From NCBI GenBank assembly GCA_963704025.1, contig CAVPGP010000001.1:1054001-1118000 (forward strand): 64,000 nt of DNA, in the 5' to 3' direction. The stretch comes from CAVPGP01 sp963704025. GTDB taxonomy: Bacteria > Actinomycetota > Thermoleophilia > Gaiellales > Gaiellaceae. The notes beneath the pieces were generated by a model. The model did no database searches. It was not told the origin of the DNA and saw nothing but the letters and a program-made list of their open reading frames with translations. A program made the position numbers and the translations under genes. Position 1 is the stretch's first letter, and every line of letters starts with the position of its first letter. Below, in pieces: positions 20,524 through 29,854 of this stretch.

Positions 20524-21746
20524 TCGAACCTTTCTCTTTCGTAGCGAGTGTCGCCGCCCACGAGAGTAGCGACTACGCGGTCGGGCGACCCGCCGAAGAC
20601 GACGGCAGCCGCCGGATCCTCCCAGGGAAGATACGGGCTGCCTTCGAGTGAGACGACGGCCAGGTCGGCCTGTTTGCCGGGCTCGAGGCTGCCGATCTCC
20701 GCCTCCAGGCCGAGCGCCCGGGCGGAGCCGAGCGTCGCCAGCTCGAGGGCGCCTGTTGCGGAGAGCGCGTCGGGGCGGCCTTCGCGGGCCCGCGCGGCCA
20801 GGACGGCGGAGCGCAGCTCGTCGAAGAGGTCGAACGACGGCGTCGAGGCCGGCGAGTCCGTGCCCAGCCCCGTTCGCACGCCGGCCCCCCGGATCGCCGT
20901 CAGGGGCGCGATCCCGCAGCCGAGATAGGCGTTGGAGCGGGGGCAGTGCACGACCGCCACGTCGTGCTCGGCGAGGAGCGCGATCTCCTCCTCGTCGACC
21001 GTGACGCAGTGCGCCGCGGTGATTTCCGGTCCGAGCAGGCCCTCGGCGGCGAGCATGCGGATCCCGCTCGTGCCCGGGGGCGTCGGGAGCGAGTCCGCCA
21101 TCGGCGCCCACGGCCCTTCGGCGAAGCGCAGCCAGCGATCCTCGTCGGCGCTCTCCGAGAGGTGCGTCGCGACGGGCAGGCCGAGCTCCAGGCAGGCGGC
21201 GTACAGCTCGGGCGAGGCGGTGTAGGGTGCGTGCGGCGAGACACCCAGGCGGACGCGGTCCGAGAGGGCGTCTCCGATCCGCTCACGATTCGCGGCGAAG
21301 CGGGTCTCCAGCTGCTCGGCCGTCTTCCCGAAGACCTCGAGGTAGACGATCGCGCGGAGGCCGAGCTCGGCGCAGGCCGTCGCCGCCGCGCCCGAGAACG
21401 ACGCGTCCCCGACCGTCGTCACGCCGGAGCGGAGGCACTCCGCGGCGCCGAGCCGAGCGATGTCGACCATCTCCTCGTCCGTCAGCCGGGCCTTGCGCTC
21501 GATGTGGATCAGGATCCACGGCGCGAACGGCAGCCCGTCGCCGAAGCCTGCGTAGACGGCGTACTCTAGGTGCGAGTGCGCGTTCACGAAGCCGGGCACG
21601 ATCGCCGCGTCCGGGTAGTGCGCGCCGCGACCGAGCGCCGCCTGCGTGCCGACCGCCGCGATGCGGCCGCCCTCGATCGACACGGCCCCGTCCCGGATCG
21701 GCTCCCCGCTGACGGGCAGCACCCAGTCGGCGGAGAGCACGGTCAT
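20346..21746 (-). CDS. Amidohydrolase of the S-adenosylhomocysteine deaminase / TRZ-ATZ family
   Basis: 466 residues as read. The metal-dependent hydrolase barrel has NAHSHLEY near 68 (two histidine ligands), ATHLSES near 208, AAHC near 260 and GTDSPAS near 310 (aspartate). These match aminohydrolases acting on adenosine-like, guanine or triazine rings; substrate is not clear. The conserved fold ends near residue 410. The last 55 or so residues are serine-rich and overlap the TPR gene, suggesting chance read-through or a lost stop. It starts ATG 21746, coupled to tatC by ATGA. Confidence 0.75.
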   Translation of the reverse strand: MTVLSADWVLPVSGEPIRDGAVSIEGGRIAAVGTQAALGRGAHYPDAAIVPGFVNAHSHLEYAVYAGFGDGLPFAPWILIHIERKARLTDEEMVDIARLGAAECLRSGVTTVGDASFSGAAATACAELGLRAIVYLEVFGKTAEQLETRFAANRERIGDALSDRVRLGVSPHAPYTASPELYAACLELGLPVATHLSESADEDRWLRFAEGPWAPMADSLPTPPGTSGIRMLAAEGLLGPEITAAHCVTVDEEEIALLAEHDVAVVHCPRSNAYLGCGIAPLTAIRGAGVRTGLGTDSPASTPSFDLFDELRSAVLAARAREGRPDALSATGALELATLGSARALGLEAEIGSLEPGKQADLAVVSLEGSPYLPWEDPAAAVVFGGSPDRVVATLVGGDTRYERERFEWQEVRSTSASARERMLRSPRSGDAGRPTPRNRSSSSSGSAAAPSWSTSSSPSSSASGS

Positions 21747-22513
21747 GCCGGCGGCGCCCAGAGGACCCCGGCGCGGGCCCACCGGCGCTCGAACAGCACC
21801 GCGAGCCAGATCGACGCCTCGAAGAGAATCAGCAGCGGCACGGCCTCGAGGACGAGCGACACGGGATCGACGCTGGGCAGCAGCACGGCGATCGCGACGA
21901 CGACGACGTACCCGATCCGCCGGTTGCTGCGCAGCCGGTCGGCCGTCAGCACCCGCAGGCGGACGAGCGCGAGGATGAAGATCGGCAGCTGGAAGACGAT
22001 CGCGACGGCGAGGAAGGTCACCGTCACGAACCCGAGATAGTCCTTCGCCCGGATCTGGATGTCGTAGAGGTTGTCGTCGTAGTTCGTGAGGAAGTGGAGC
22101 GCCGGCGGCAGCACGACCCAGTAGGCGAAGGCGATTCCGGTCAGCATCAATGCGGTGGCGAAGGCGACGAACCGCGCCACGACCTTCTGCGAGCCTTCTT
22201 CCACCGCAGGCGCGAGGAAGCTCCAGAGCTGCCAGAGGATGACCGGCAGCGCGAGCAGCAGCCCCGCGTAGAGCGACAGCTTCACGGATGTCGTGAACGG
22301 CTCGATCGGGCTGAACGTCAGCAGCTGGCGATGATCCGCGGGGAGCGGCTGCACGAGCCAGTGGACGAGGCGGCCGTGGAAGACGTAGGCGATGCCGGCG
22401 GCGACGGCGAGAGCGACGAGTGCGACGACCAGCCGGCTGCGCAGCTCGTCGAGGTGCTCGACGAGGGTCGCTTCCTCTCCGTGGCTCAGGCGCCGCGGGA
22501 GCCTGACGCGCAC
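21743..22513 (-). CDS. tatC: Sec-independent protein translocase TatC
   Basis: 256 residues with six membrane helices. It is the receptor of the twin-arginine export pathway for folded proteins. Family signatures are HLDELRSRL near 19, the PF region after the first periplasmic loop (LTFSPIEPFTTSVKLSLYAG), LPVILWQLWSFLAPAVEEG near 90 and FQLPIFILALVRL near 178. The conserved glutamate of the EP(F) motif is present. It starts GTG 22513, 17 bases after tatA, and its stop overlaps the amidohydrolase start. Substrates are not identifiable here. Confidence 0.93.
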   Translation of the reverse strand: MRVRLPRRLSHGEEATLVEHLDELRSRLVVALVALAVAAGIAYVFHGRLVHWLVQPLPADHRQLLTFSPIEPFTTSVKLSLYAGLLLALPVILWQLWSFLAPAVEEGSQKVVARFVAFATALMLTGIAFAYWVVLPPALHFLTNYDDNLYDIQIRAKDYLGFVTVTFLAVAIVFQLPIFILALVRLRVLTADRLRSNRRIGYVVVVAIAVLLPSVDPVSLVLEAVPLLILFEASIWLAVLFERRWARAGVLWAPPA

Positions 22514-22530
22514 GATCTAGGTCGCCCGGC

Positions 22531-22776
22531 CTAGGAGGAGACGGTGTCCCGCTCGGGCGCCGGCCGCGCGGTCTCGTCGGTCTCGTCGGCCGAGGCCGCC
22601 GAGATCTGCGGAGGGCTCTCGTCGTGGTCTGCGTCCTTGCCGCCGAGCGACTCCTTGAACTCGCGCATCCCCTTGCCGAGCGAGCGTCCCATCTCGGGCA
22701 GGCGCTTCGGGCCGAAGACCAGCAGGACGACGAGCAGCAGGATGAGGAGCTCCCACGCGCTGATTCCGAAAGGCAT
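22531..22776 (-). CDS. tatA: Twin-arginine translocase subunit TatA/E
   Basis: 81 residues: an N-terminal membrane helix near 7-21 (AWELLILLLVVLLVFGP), the FGPKRLPEMGRSLGKG hinge, an amphipathic helix (MREFKESLGG) and an acidic unstructured tail. It forms the pore-like part of the Tat translocon with TatC, encoded just downstream. It starts ATG 22776. The 170 bp between this gene and sufC on the other strand are non-coding and should hold both promoters; no strong consensus boxes stand out. Confidence 0.92.
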   Translation of the reverse strand: MPFGISAWELLILLLVVLLVFGPKRLPEMGRSLGKGMREFKESLGGKDADHDESPPQISAASADETDETARPAPERDTVSS

Positions 22777-22948
22777 AAGGCGCAGACTAGCGCGTTTCCC
22801 GGACCCGGGGGCGGCGGAGATCTGACGACGACCTGAATGACCTGCCTCTCGGGCCCCGGCGTTTCGGCCGCTCGGGGCGGACCCGCTAGGATGCGTCACG
22901 AGCAGCGCGGATTTCGCCTGCAATCACACCGAAAGAGGGATCACAAAG

Positions 22949-23727
<779 letters not shown>

Positions 23728-23728
<1 letters not shown>

Positions 23729-25146
23729 TGGCAATGTCCGAGACTGAAGTCGTTCAGGGGATCGGCTCCGACTACGAGATCAAGTACGGGTTCCATGCCG
23801 ACGAGAACTACTTCTTCAAGTCCGGGCGCGGCCTGTCCCACGAGCTCGTCGACGCGATCTCGTCACACAAGAACGAGCCCGACTGGATGCGCAAGTTCCG
23901 GCACAAGAGCCTGGACTACTTCCTGGCGCGCCCGCTCCCGACCTGGGGCGGCAACGTCGCTGAGATCGACTTCGACAACATCTTCTACTACATCAGGCCG
24001 ACCGAGAAGCAGGCTGAGACCTGGGAGGATCTGCCCTCCGAGATCAAGGACACCTGGGACAAGCTGGGCATTCCGGAGGCCGAGAAGAAGTACCTCGCAG
24101 GCGTCGGCGCCCAGTACGAGTCGGAGGTCGTCTACCACAAGCTCCAGCAGGAGCTCACCGACCAGGGCGTGATCTTCCTCGACATGGATACCGGGCTGCG
24201 AGAGCACGAGGACATCGTCAAGCAGTACATGGGGACGATCATCCCCCAGAACGACAACAAGTTCGCCGCGCTCAACTCCGCGGTCTGGTCGGGCGGCTCC
24301 TTCATCTACGTCCCCCCCGGGGTCTCGATCGAGATGCCGCTCCAGGCCTACTTCCGGATCAACGCCGAGAACATGGGCCAGTTCGAGCGCACCCTGATCA
24401 TCGTCGACGAGGACGCCTATGTGCACTACGTCGAGGGCTGCACGGCACCGATCTACTCGTCCGACTCCTTGCACTCGGCCGTCGTCGAGATCGTCGTCAA
24501 GCCCCGGGGCCGCTGCCGGTACACGACGATCCAGAACTGGTCGAACAACGTCTACAACCTCGTCACGAAGCGCGCGGTCGCCTACGAGGACGCCACGATG
24601 GAGTGGGTCGACGGCAACCTCGGCTCGAAGCTGACGATGAAGTACCCGGCCATCTGGCTGATGGGCGAGCGCGCGCACGGCGAGGTGCTCTCGATCGCGT
24701 TCGCAGGCAAGGGCCAGCACCAGGACGCGGGCGGCAAGTGCGTCCACGTCGGCAAGAACACGACCTCGGTGATCACGTCCAAGTCGATCTCGAAGGACGG
24801 CGGGCGCGCCGGCTACCGCGGCCTGCTCGAGGTGGCGAAGGGCGCGACCGGCTCGAAGTCGAAGGTCGTCTGCGACGCGCTGATCCTGGACGAGGACTCA
24901 CGCTCCGACACGTACCCATACATCCGGATCGCGGAGAACGAGGTCGACATCGGGCACGAGGCCACGGTGTCGAAGATCGGCGAGGAGCAGCTCTTCTACC
25001 TGATGTCGCGCGGGCTCTCGGAGGCTGAGGCGAGCGCGATGATCGTCTCGGGCTTCGTCGAGCCGATCACGAAGGAGCTGCCGCTCGAGTACGCGGTCGA
25101 GATGAACCGCCTGATCCAGCTGCAGATGGAGGGCAGTGTTGGCTAG
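23728..25146 (+). CDS. sufB: Fe-S cluster assembly scaffold SufB
   Basis: 472 residues. The beta-helix scaffold on which the cluster forms: GGSFIYVPPGVSIEMPLQAY near 190, EGCTAPIYSSDSLH near 236, WVDGNLGSK near 292, SKDGGRAGYRG near 353 and the C-terminal SEAEASAMIVSGF near 432. It starts GTG 23728 (ATG 23734 also possible) with GGGAGGTGAG upstream inside sufC. It is followed directly by a perfect 26-bp palindrome and then two VOC genes before sufD, an unusual split of the sufBD pair. Confidence 0.95.
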
Positions 25147-25172
25147 CTCGAAATCTGCGTGCAGATTTCGAG
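25147..25172. repeat. Perfect 26-bp palindrome between sufB and the first VOC gene
   Basis: CTCGAAATCTGC, then GT, then GCAGATTTCGAG: 12-base arms, starting directly after the sufB stop. The right arm ends in GAG, part of the probable ribosome-binding site GAGGTG (25170-25175) for the TTG start at 25180. An RNA hairpin here could damp translation of the VOC genes or stop 3' decay of sufCB mRNA. As DNA it could also be a dyad for a regulator. No U-run follows, so it is not a standard terminator. Confidence 0.85.
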
Positions 25173-25179
25173 GTGTCGG

Positions 25180-25554
25180 TTGATCGAGGTCGAGCGCGTC
25201 GACTTCCTGTCGATCGCGTCGCAGGACATCGAGCGGTCTCGGCGCTTCTACCTCGAGACGCTCGGCCTGCCGCTGGATCGAAACGTGCCGAGCGGGGGGT
25301 TCGAGGCGACCGCCGGCCAGCTGACCCTCGGCATCTGGGAGCCCGAGAAGATGGGCCTGCCGTTCGCGCCGAACCCGAACCACATTGCTCTGCGGGTCGC
25401 CGACGTGGCGGCCGCCCGCGCCGCGCTCGAGGCAGAGGGCGTCGAGTTCGAGCGCGAGACGCTCGACACGGGTGTCTGCCACATGGCCTTCTTCCACGAC
25501 CCCGACGGCAACGCACTGATGCTGCACCGGAGGTACGCGCTCGTTGCACGTTGA
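25180..25554 (+). CDS. VOC (glyoxalase-fold) protein 1 in the suf operon
   Basis: 124 residues from TTG 25180 (MIEVERVDFLSI); GTG 25159 lies in the upstream palindrome and is unlikely. It is a single glyoxalase/bleomycin-resistance/dioxygenase fold: VDFLSIASQDIERSRRFY near the start, PNHIALRVADVAAAR near 67 and FHDPDGNALMLHRRYA near the end. Candidate metal ligands are H68 and the late E/H positions, but the usual final glutamate is not obvious. It could be a metal-dependent isomerase/lyase or a binding protein. It overlaps the second VOC gene by 11 bases. Confidence 0.8.
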   Translation: MIEVERVDFLSIASQDIERSRRFYLETLGLPLDRNVPSGGFEATAGQLTLGIWEPEKMGLPFAPNPNHIALRVADVAAARAALEAEGVEFERETLDTGVCHMAFFHDPDGNALMLHRRYALVAR

Positions 25555-25918
25555 GCGCGTCGACTACGTCTCGGTGCCCGTGCAGGACATGGAGCGCGCG
25601 AAGCGCTTCTACCGCGACCTGCTCGGCATGACGAGCCCGTCCTGGGAGGCGACCTGGCCGGAGATCGAGACGGGCAACGTCAGCCTCTACCTCATCAACC
25701 CGACGGCGATCGGCGCCGAGTTCAGCCCACACGGCAGCCACATCGCGCTGCGTGTGGACGACGTCGCGGCGACGCGCGCCGAGCTCGAGGGGAAGGGAGT
25801 CGAGTTCGAGGGCGGCATCCTCGACACGGGCGTCTGCCACATGGCCTTCTTCCGCGATCCTGACGGGAACGCCCTCATGCTGCACAAGAGGTACGCGCCG
25901 ACGGAGGGACAGGGGTGA
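25544..25918 (+). CDS. VOC (glyoxalase-fold) protein 2 in the suf operon
   Basis: 124 residues, a paralogue of the preceding gene: VDYVSVPVQDMERAKRFY, SHIALRVDDVAATR, LDTGVCHMAFFRDPDGNALM. The two share the LDTGVCHMAFF-DPDGNALML block, so they arose by tandem duplication. They may form a heterodimer, as the active site of VOC proteins is built between modules. It starts TTG 25544 inside the previous gene, and the stop overlaps the GTG of sufD (GTGA). The context suggests a role near Fe-S assembly, but that is inference. Confidence 0.8.
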   Translation: MHVERVDYVSVPVQDMERAKRFYRDLLGMTSPSWEATWPEIETGNVSLYLINPTAIGAEFSPHGSHIALRVDDVAATRAELEGKGVEFEGGILDTGVCHMAFFRDPDGNALMLHKRYAPTEGQG

Positions 25919-27075
25919 GGGCTGAGGCGCTCGAGCGCTACCGCGAGCTGCCGGCGCCGTCGTCCAACGACGAGGCGTGGCGCTTCACCGACCTCGCCGG
26001 CTTCGATCCCGACTCGTTCGCGGCCGAGGGCGAGGCTCGTGTGCCGGAGCGGGCGCTGGACATCGACGTCGCGGGCCTCGCGACCGTCACCGAGGCGGGA
26101 ATCGAGATCGAGCGGGCTCCCGCGGGCGTGACGTTCGCCCCGCTGCCCGAGGAGCACGAGCAGCTGTACGGGCTCGTCGGATGGGACGAGAAGTTCGCGG
26201 CGCACAACGCGGCAATGTGGACGCACGGCCTGCTCGTGCACGTCCCGGCGGGCGTACGGCTGGACGAGCCGCTCTACGTCCGGATCGCGAACGCCGTCGA
26301 GGGCGGGTCGCTCTTCTGGAGGCTGCTCGTGATCGCAGGCGCCGGCTCGAGCTTCTCGCTGATCGAGGACTACCAATCGTCCGATCCACGCCTCTCCGCC
26401 TACTCGAACGCCGTCGTCGAGCTGTACGTCGAGCACGACGCGAAGCTCGAGTACGTCTCGCTGCAGAACCTCTCGCAGGAGACGTGGCATTTCGCGTCGC
26501 ATCACGCGCGCGTCGAGCGCGACGCAGAGCTCGACTGGGTCGCCGGCGGCTTCGGCTCGAAGAAGGGCAAGATCCGGATCCAGAACGACCTCGCCGGCCC
26601 CGGCGCGACGTCGCGGGTGACGGGCGCCTACTTCGCGGACGGGTCACAGCACCTCGACTACGACACCTTCCAGGAGCACATGGCGCCGAACACCGAGTCC
26701 GACTTCGCCTTCAAGGGCGCGCTCCGCGACGAGAGCTCCGCGGTCTGGCGCGGCATGATCCGGGTCGAGCCAGAGGCGCAGAGGACGAACGCCTACCAGG
26801 AGAACCGCAACCTGATGCTCTCGCCGAAGGCGCACGCGGACTCGATCCCCGGCCTGGAGATCCTGGCGAACGACGTGCGCTGCACGCACGGTGCAACACT
26901 CGGCCGGGTCGACCGCGAACAGCTCTTCTACCTGATGGCGCGCGGCCTCTCGCGCCAGGAAGCGGAGCGCCTGATCGTGCGCGGCTTCTTCCAGGACGTG
27001 CTCGACCGCATCGAGCTGCTCCCCGTGCGCGAGGCCCTGGGCGCCGCGCTCGAGGCGCGGATCCCGCAGGCCTAG
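25915..27075 (+). CDS. sufD: Fe-S cluster assembly protein SufD
   Basis: 386 residues, the SufB partner in SufBC2D. It starts GTG 25915 (RAEALERYRELPAPSSNDEA). Features are the N-terminal WRFTDL, the beta-helix core with IEDYQSSD near 157 and NLSQETWHFASH near 183, the DYDTFQEHMAPNT segment near 246 and the C-terminal EQLFYLMARGLSRQEAERLI with VRGFF. The conserved late histidine/cysteine region (RCTHGATLG near 322) is present. It is last in the operon and converges on the cold-shock gene with only 15 bases between stops. Confidence 0.95.
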   Translation: MRAEALERYRELPAPSSNDEAWRFTDLAGFDPDSFAAEGEARVPERALDIDVAGLATVTEAGIEIERAPAGVTFAPLPEEHEQLYGLVGWDEKFAAHNAAMWTHGLLVHVPAGVRLDEPLYVRIANAVEGGSLFWRLLVIAGAGSSFSLIEDYQSSDPRLSAYSNAVVELYVEHDAKLEYVSLQNLSQETWHFASHHARVERDAELDWVAGGFGSKKGKIRIQNDLAGPGATSRVTGAYFADGSQHLDYDTFQEHMAPNTESDFAFKGALRDESSAVWRGMIRVEPEAQRTNAYQENRNLMLSPKAHADSIPGLEILANDVRCTHGATLGRVDREQLFYLMARGLSRQEAERLIVRGFFQDVLDRIELLPVREALGAALEARIPQA

Positions 27076-27090
27076 ACCGCCGGCCGCTTC

Positions 27091-27357
27091 CTACTTGAAG
27101 GACCGGCGCCGCCGCGCGCGGCCCGCCGTGTCCTCGGCGATCAGGACGACCTCGCGGGCCGTCGAGCCGGACTCGTCGAGCCGGAACTCGACGAGTGTGC
27201 CGCCGACCCGGCCTTGCGGGCGCTCGCAGACGAACGCGTCGCCGCGGAACTCGATCCGCTCGCCCGTCTCGGACTGGAGGACGCCGTGGTCCTCCGCCTC
27301 GTTGAACCAGACGAGCTCGCCGCGCAGCTTCTGAGGGCTCATCACGACGCTGTTCAT
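27091..27357 (-). CDS. Divergent cold-shock-domain protein coupled to infA
   Basis: 88 residues. The core LRGELVWFNEAEDHGVLQSE resembles the start of a cold-shock domain (xGxVKWFNxxKGYGFI), followed by RIEFRGDAFV and GGTLVEFRLDE. The RNA-binding aromatics of RNP1 (K-G-F/Y-G-F) are replaced by DHGVL, and RNP2 (VFVH) is not clear, so nucleic-acid binding may be weak or altered. It has a basic tail (RARRRRSF). The ATG at 27357 overlaps the infA stop by four bases, which couples it to initiation factor 1. Confidence 0.65.
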   Translation of the reverse strand: MNSVVMSPQKLRGELVWFNEAEDHGVLQSETGERIEFRGDAFVCERPQGRVGGTLVEFRLDESGSTAREVVLIAEDTAGRARRRRSFK

Positions 27358-27575
27358 CGCATCCGGTAGACGATCCGGCCCTTCTCCAGATCGTACGGCG
27401 ACAGCTCGATCTTGACCCTGTCGCCCAGGAGCATCCGGATCCGGTAGCGCTTCATCTTCCCGGATGTGTATCCGAGCACTTCGTGTCCGCCGTCCAGCTT
27501 GACGCGGAACTGGCGGTTGCGGAGGGCCTCGACGATCTCGCCCTCGAACTCGAGCTTCTCTTCTTTCTCGGCCAT
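27354..27575 (-). CDS. infA: Translation initiation factor IF-1
   Basis: 73 residues, the standard length, one OB-fold (VEALRNRQFRVKLDGGHEVL, YTSGKMKRYRIRML, GDRVKIELSPYDLEKGRIVYR). It binds the ribosomal A site during initiation. A strong GAGGAGG lies six bases before ATG 27575. It is not next to ribosomal protein genes as in many bacteria but is coupled to a divergent cold-shock-like ORF downstream and preceded by cspA. Confidence 0.95.
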   Translation of the reverse strand: MAEKEEKLEFEGEIVEALRNRQFRVKLDGGHEVLGYTSGKMKRYRIRMLLGDRVKIELSPYDLEKGRIVYRMR

Positions 27576-27599
27576 ATGCCTCCTCGGAGTGGACGGTTC

Positions 27600-27625
27600 G
27601 CGGCCCGCGCCGGAGCGCGGGCCGC
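27600..27625. terminator. Strong stem-loop between the cold-shock gene and infA
   Basis: Eleven-base perfect stem GCGGCCCGCGC / GCGCGGGCCGC with a CGGA loop, 13 bases after the cspA stop on the minus strand. No U-run follows, so termination would be intrinsic only if the GC stem suffices; it may instead protect the abundant cspA mRNA 3' end. Confidence 0.65.
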
Positions 27626-27638
27626 GGGAAGAACGCGC

Positions 27639-27848
27639 TTAGGACGACGCGAGAGCGACGTTCGTCGCCTCGGGGCCCTTCTGACCCTCACGCTCCTCGA
27701 ACTCGACGCGCGCACCTTCGGCGAGCGACTTGAAGCCGTCGCCGCTGATGCTGCTGTGGTGGACGAAGAGATCCTTCGATCCCTCGTCAGGGGTGATGAA
27801 CCCGTACCCCTTGTCGTTGTTGAACCACTTCACAATTCCGGTTGCCAT
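27639..27848 (-). CDS. cspA: Cold-shock protein, CspA family
   Basis: 69 residues, a complete cold-shock domain: GIVKWFNNDKGYGFITP with RNP1 KGYGFI, RNP2 in DLFVHHS, and EGQKGPEATNV near the end. It is an RNA chaperone that melts structure in mRNA. It starts ATG 27848 with GGGAGGTG seven bases upstream. A long non-coding stretch (27849-28038) precedes it and may include the structured leader typical of csp genes, though I see no clear cold box. Confidence 0.93.
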   Translation of the reverse strand: MATGIVKWFNNDKGYGFITPDEGSKDLFVHHSSISGDGFKSLAEGARVEFEEREGQKGPEATNVALASS

Positions 27849-28038
27849 GAAAAAACACCTCCCTCACCACTCAGGAACGGGTTAGGAAGGCGCGGAAGAC
27901 GCAGACCGGACTCGCTCGTAACTCCGGCCCAGGGTAGCAGCCGTCGCCGCGTCTCGCCCGTCCCCCGCCGGGGATCGGCCTCGTTTGCTCCTGGTAAACC
28001 GGGGGAACATCTTGGCCCACGAACGAGAGCGGGCGGGC

Positions 28039-28407
28039 TCAGGCCGCTCGCACCTTGTACGTGCGAGACTGGTACGCCTTCGCGGTCTCCCCCTTCGTCG
28101 CGGCGAAGACGATCGTCGCCTGGCCCGTGCCGACGATCTTGAAGACGACGACGACGCTGGGATCGACGTCCGCTTCGGCGACCTGGCGGGCGACCTTCGC
28201 GTTCACGGGACGCGCGAGGCGCCACACGAGCCCCGAGGACGCCTGCTGGCGCGGCAGGGCGACGGCGAGCAGCTCACCCTTCTTGATCGTCACGGTGGTG
28301 ACGGGTCCGGGCGGCAGCGGGCCGACGGGCGGCGCGCTGGCGAGGGCGGGCGCCGCGAGCACCGCGGCGAGGCAGACGACGAGCGAAAGAGCGAGCCGGT
28401 AGCGCAA
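28039..28407 (-). CDS. Small secreted protein, possible chagasin-type protease inhibitor
   Basis: 122 residues with a clear Sec signal (LALSLVVCLAAVLAAPALASA). The mature part of about 97 residues is beta-rich: TIKKGELLAVALP, SSGLVWRLARPVN, GTGQATIVFAATKG. The spacing of a S-S-G-x-x-W segment and a GxGxxxIxF strand resembles inhibitor family I42 (NPTTGY, GxGG), but the key motifs are weak. It would act outside the cell. No operon partner is evident. Confidence 0.5.
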   Translation of the reverse strand: MRYRLALSLVVCLAAVLAAPALASAPPVGPLPPGPVTTVTIKKGELLAVALPRQQASSGLVWRLARPVNAKVARQVAEADVDPSVVVVFKIVGTGQATIVFAATKGETAKAYQSRTYKVRAA

Positions 28408-28456
28408 CGGATTCTCCTGGTTCGACGGCGATCCCTCACGCTACCGGCAGCCCCCC

Positions 28457-29854
28457 TCAGCAGTACGCCTTGTCCGCCTCGAGCTCGTGATTCGAGCGGA
28501 TCACGTTGCCCGGGTCGTACTCCGCCTTGATGCGGCGGAGGCGGTGATACGACGTCTCGGAGAAGAGCGTCTTCGCGTTGCGTTTCGTCTCGGCGACGTT
28601 CATGTACGTGTGCGCGGCCTCCCACGGGGCGAGTGCTCCGCGGATCGCCTCGACACCCGCCGTGACGGCGTCGCGCGCCTCGGGCGTCGGCGTGAAGCCG
28701 ACGGCGAACATCAGGTACGGCGAGTCGAACGACGCCAGCGCGCCGTGCTCGGGCCTGGGGCGGCCGACCGCGCCGCCGAGGTGGCGGAGCTCGACGGAGA
28801 GGAGGGGCGCACCGACCGTGTTCGTCACCAGCGCGTCGATCAGCTCGTCGTCGACGTCCGTCAGCATGCCGCCGTCGCCAAAGGCCGGCACCGGCTCCTC
28901 GGGGTCCATGTGCAGATGCGAGAGGCCTTCGATCGGCATCATCGCGACGGCGTCCATCACGGGCCGCATGGCGCGCAACGGCCCCAGGAGCGCGGCGCCC
29001 TCGTCGGGCTCGCCGAGCCAGATCGCCTCGACCACGGCGAAGGACCGGCCGCGAACCGCCTCCGGAATGTCCGGGATCGGCGGGAACTGGAGGATGCGAC
29101 CCACGGAGGTCATCTCGTCGGGCAGGTCCTCCGTCCATTCGCGCCAGGCCCGCAGCACCTCGGCCGCGCGCTCGACCTCGTAGAACAGCACGCCGGCATA
29201 GACCTCGTGGATGGGGAAGAGGTTGAACTCGAGCGCGGTCACGATGCCGAACGCGCCGCCGCCGCCGCGGACGGCCCAGAAGAGGTCAGGGTCGTTGTCG
29301 CGATCGGCCCGGATGAAGTCTCCCTTCGCCGTGACGATCTCGACGGCGGTTACCTGGTTCGCGCCGATCCCGTGCTTGCGCGCGAGCCACGAGAGCCCGC
29401 CGCCCAGCGTGTAGCCCACGACGCCGACGTCCGGAGAGGACCCGGCCAGGGCGGCCAGGCCGTGTTCGGCTGCCGCCTCGACGACCTCGATCCAGATCAC
29501 GCCTGCCTCGACGCGGGCGGTGCGCCGCTCCGTGTAGATGGTGACGCCGCGCAGCTCGTGCATCTTCACCAGAACGGTGTTCGAGAGATCCCCGAGCGCG
29601 TGGGCGCTGTGGCCGGTGCTCTGTGGGGCGACTCGGTGGCCGTGCTGGACAGCCCAGTCGACGATCTCGACGACGTCCTCGGCGGACTGGGGAACGGCCA
29701 CGAGCTCCGGGTGCTGGTCGGCGGCGAGATTCCACGCGCGGCGCGCCTCGTCCCAGGTCTCGTCGCGAGGCGTGACGACCTCCCCTTCGATGCGGGCGCG
29801 CAGCGCGCTCACATCGGGCGATGCGGGCAGCGGGAAGATGCGTAGGTTGTCCAT
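28457..29854 (-). CDS. FAD-linked oxidase, berberine-bridge-enzyme type
   Basis: 465 residues. The PCMH FAD-binding domain covers about 45-225: PQSAEDVVEIVDWA, then the covalent-FAD segment VAPQSTGHSAHALGDLSN with a histidine, and GYTLGGGLSWLARKHG near 148. The C-terminal BBE motif is NVAETKRNAKTLFSE plus YDPGNVIRSNHE. The cysteine of bicovalent members (GxCx) is not seen, so a single His-FAD bond is more likely. It oxidises sugars or alcohols with O2 as acceptor; substrate is unknown. It starts ATG 29854 and has no signal peptide. Confidence 0.85.
   Translation of the reverse strand: MDNLRIFPLPASPDVSALRARIEGEVVTPRDETWDEARRAWNLAADQHPELVAVPQSAEDVVEIVDWAVQHGHRVAPQSTGHSAHALGDLSNTVLVKMHELRGVTIYTERRTARVEAGVIWIEVVEAAAEHGLAALAGSSPDVGVVGYTLGGGLSWLARKHGIGANQVTAVEIVTAKGDFIRADRDNDPDLFWAVRGGGGAFGIVTALEFNLFPIHEVYAGVLFYEVERAAEVLRAWREWTEDLPDEMTSVGRILQFPPIPDIPEAVRGRSFAVVEAIWLGEPDEGAALLGPLRAMRPVMDAVAMMPIEGLSHLHMDPEEPVPAFGDGGMLTDVDDELIDALVTNTVGAPLLSVELRHLGGAVGRPRPEHGALASFDSPYLMFAVGFTPTPEARDAVTAGVEAIRGALAPWEAAHTYMNVAETKRNAKTLFSETSYHRLRRIKAEYDPGNVIRSNHELEADKAYC

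Noticed and set aside
22777..22948. Possible riboswitch or Fe-S regulator site upstream of sufC
   Set aside because: A TAGGAT box is present, but no convincing -35, dyad or known riboswitch fold could be seen.
28290..29138. Alternative minus-strand frame over the FAD oxidase gene
   Set aside because: It overlaps the in-frame oxidase with all its flavin motifs and shows no domain of its own.
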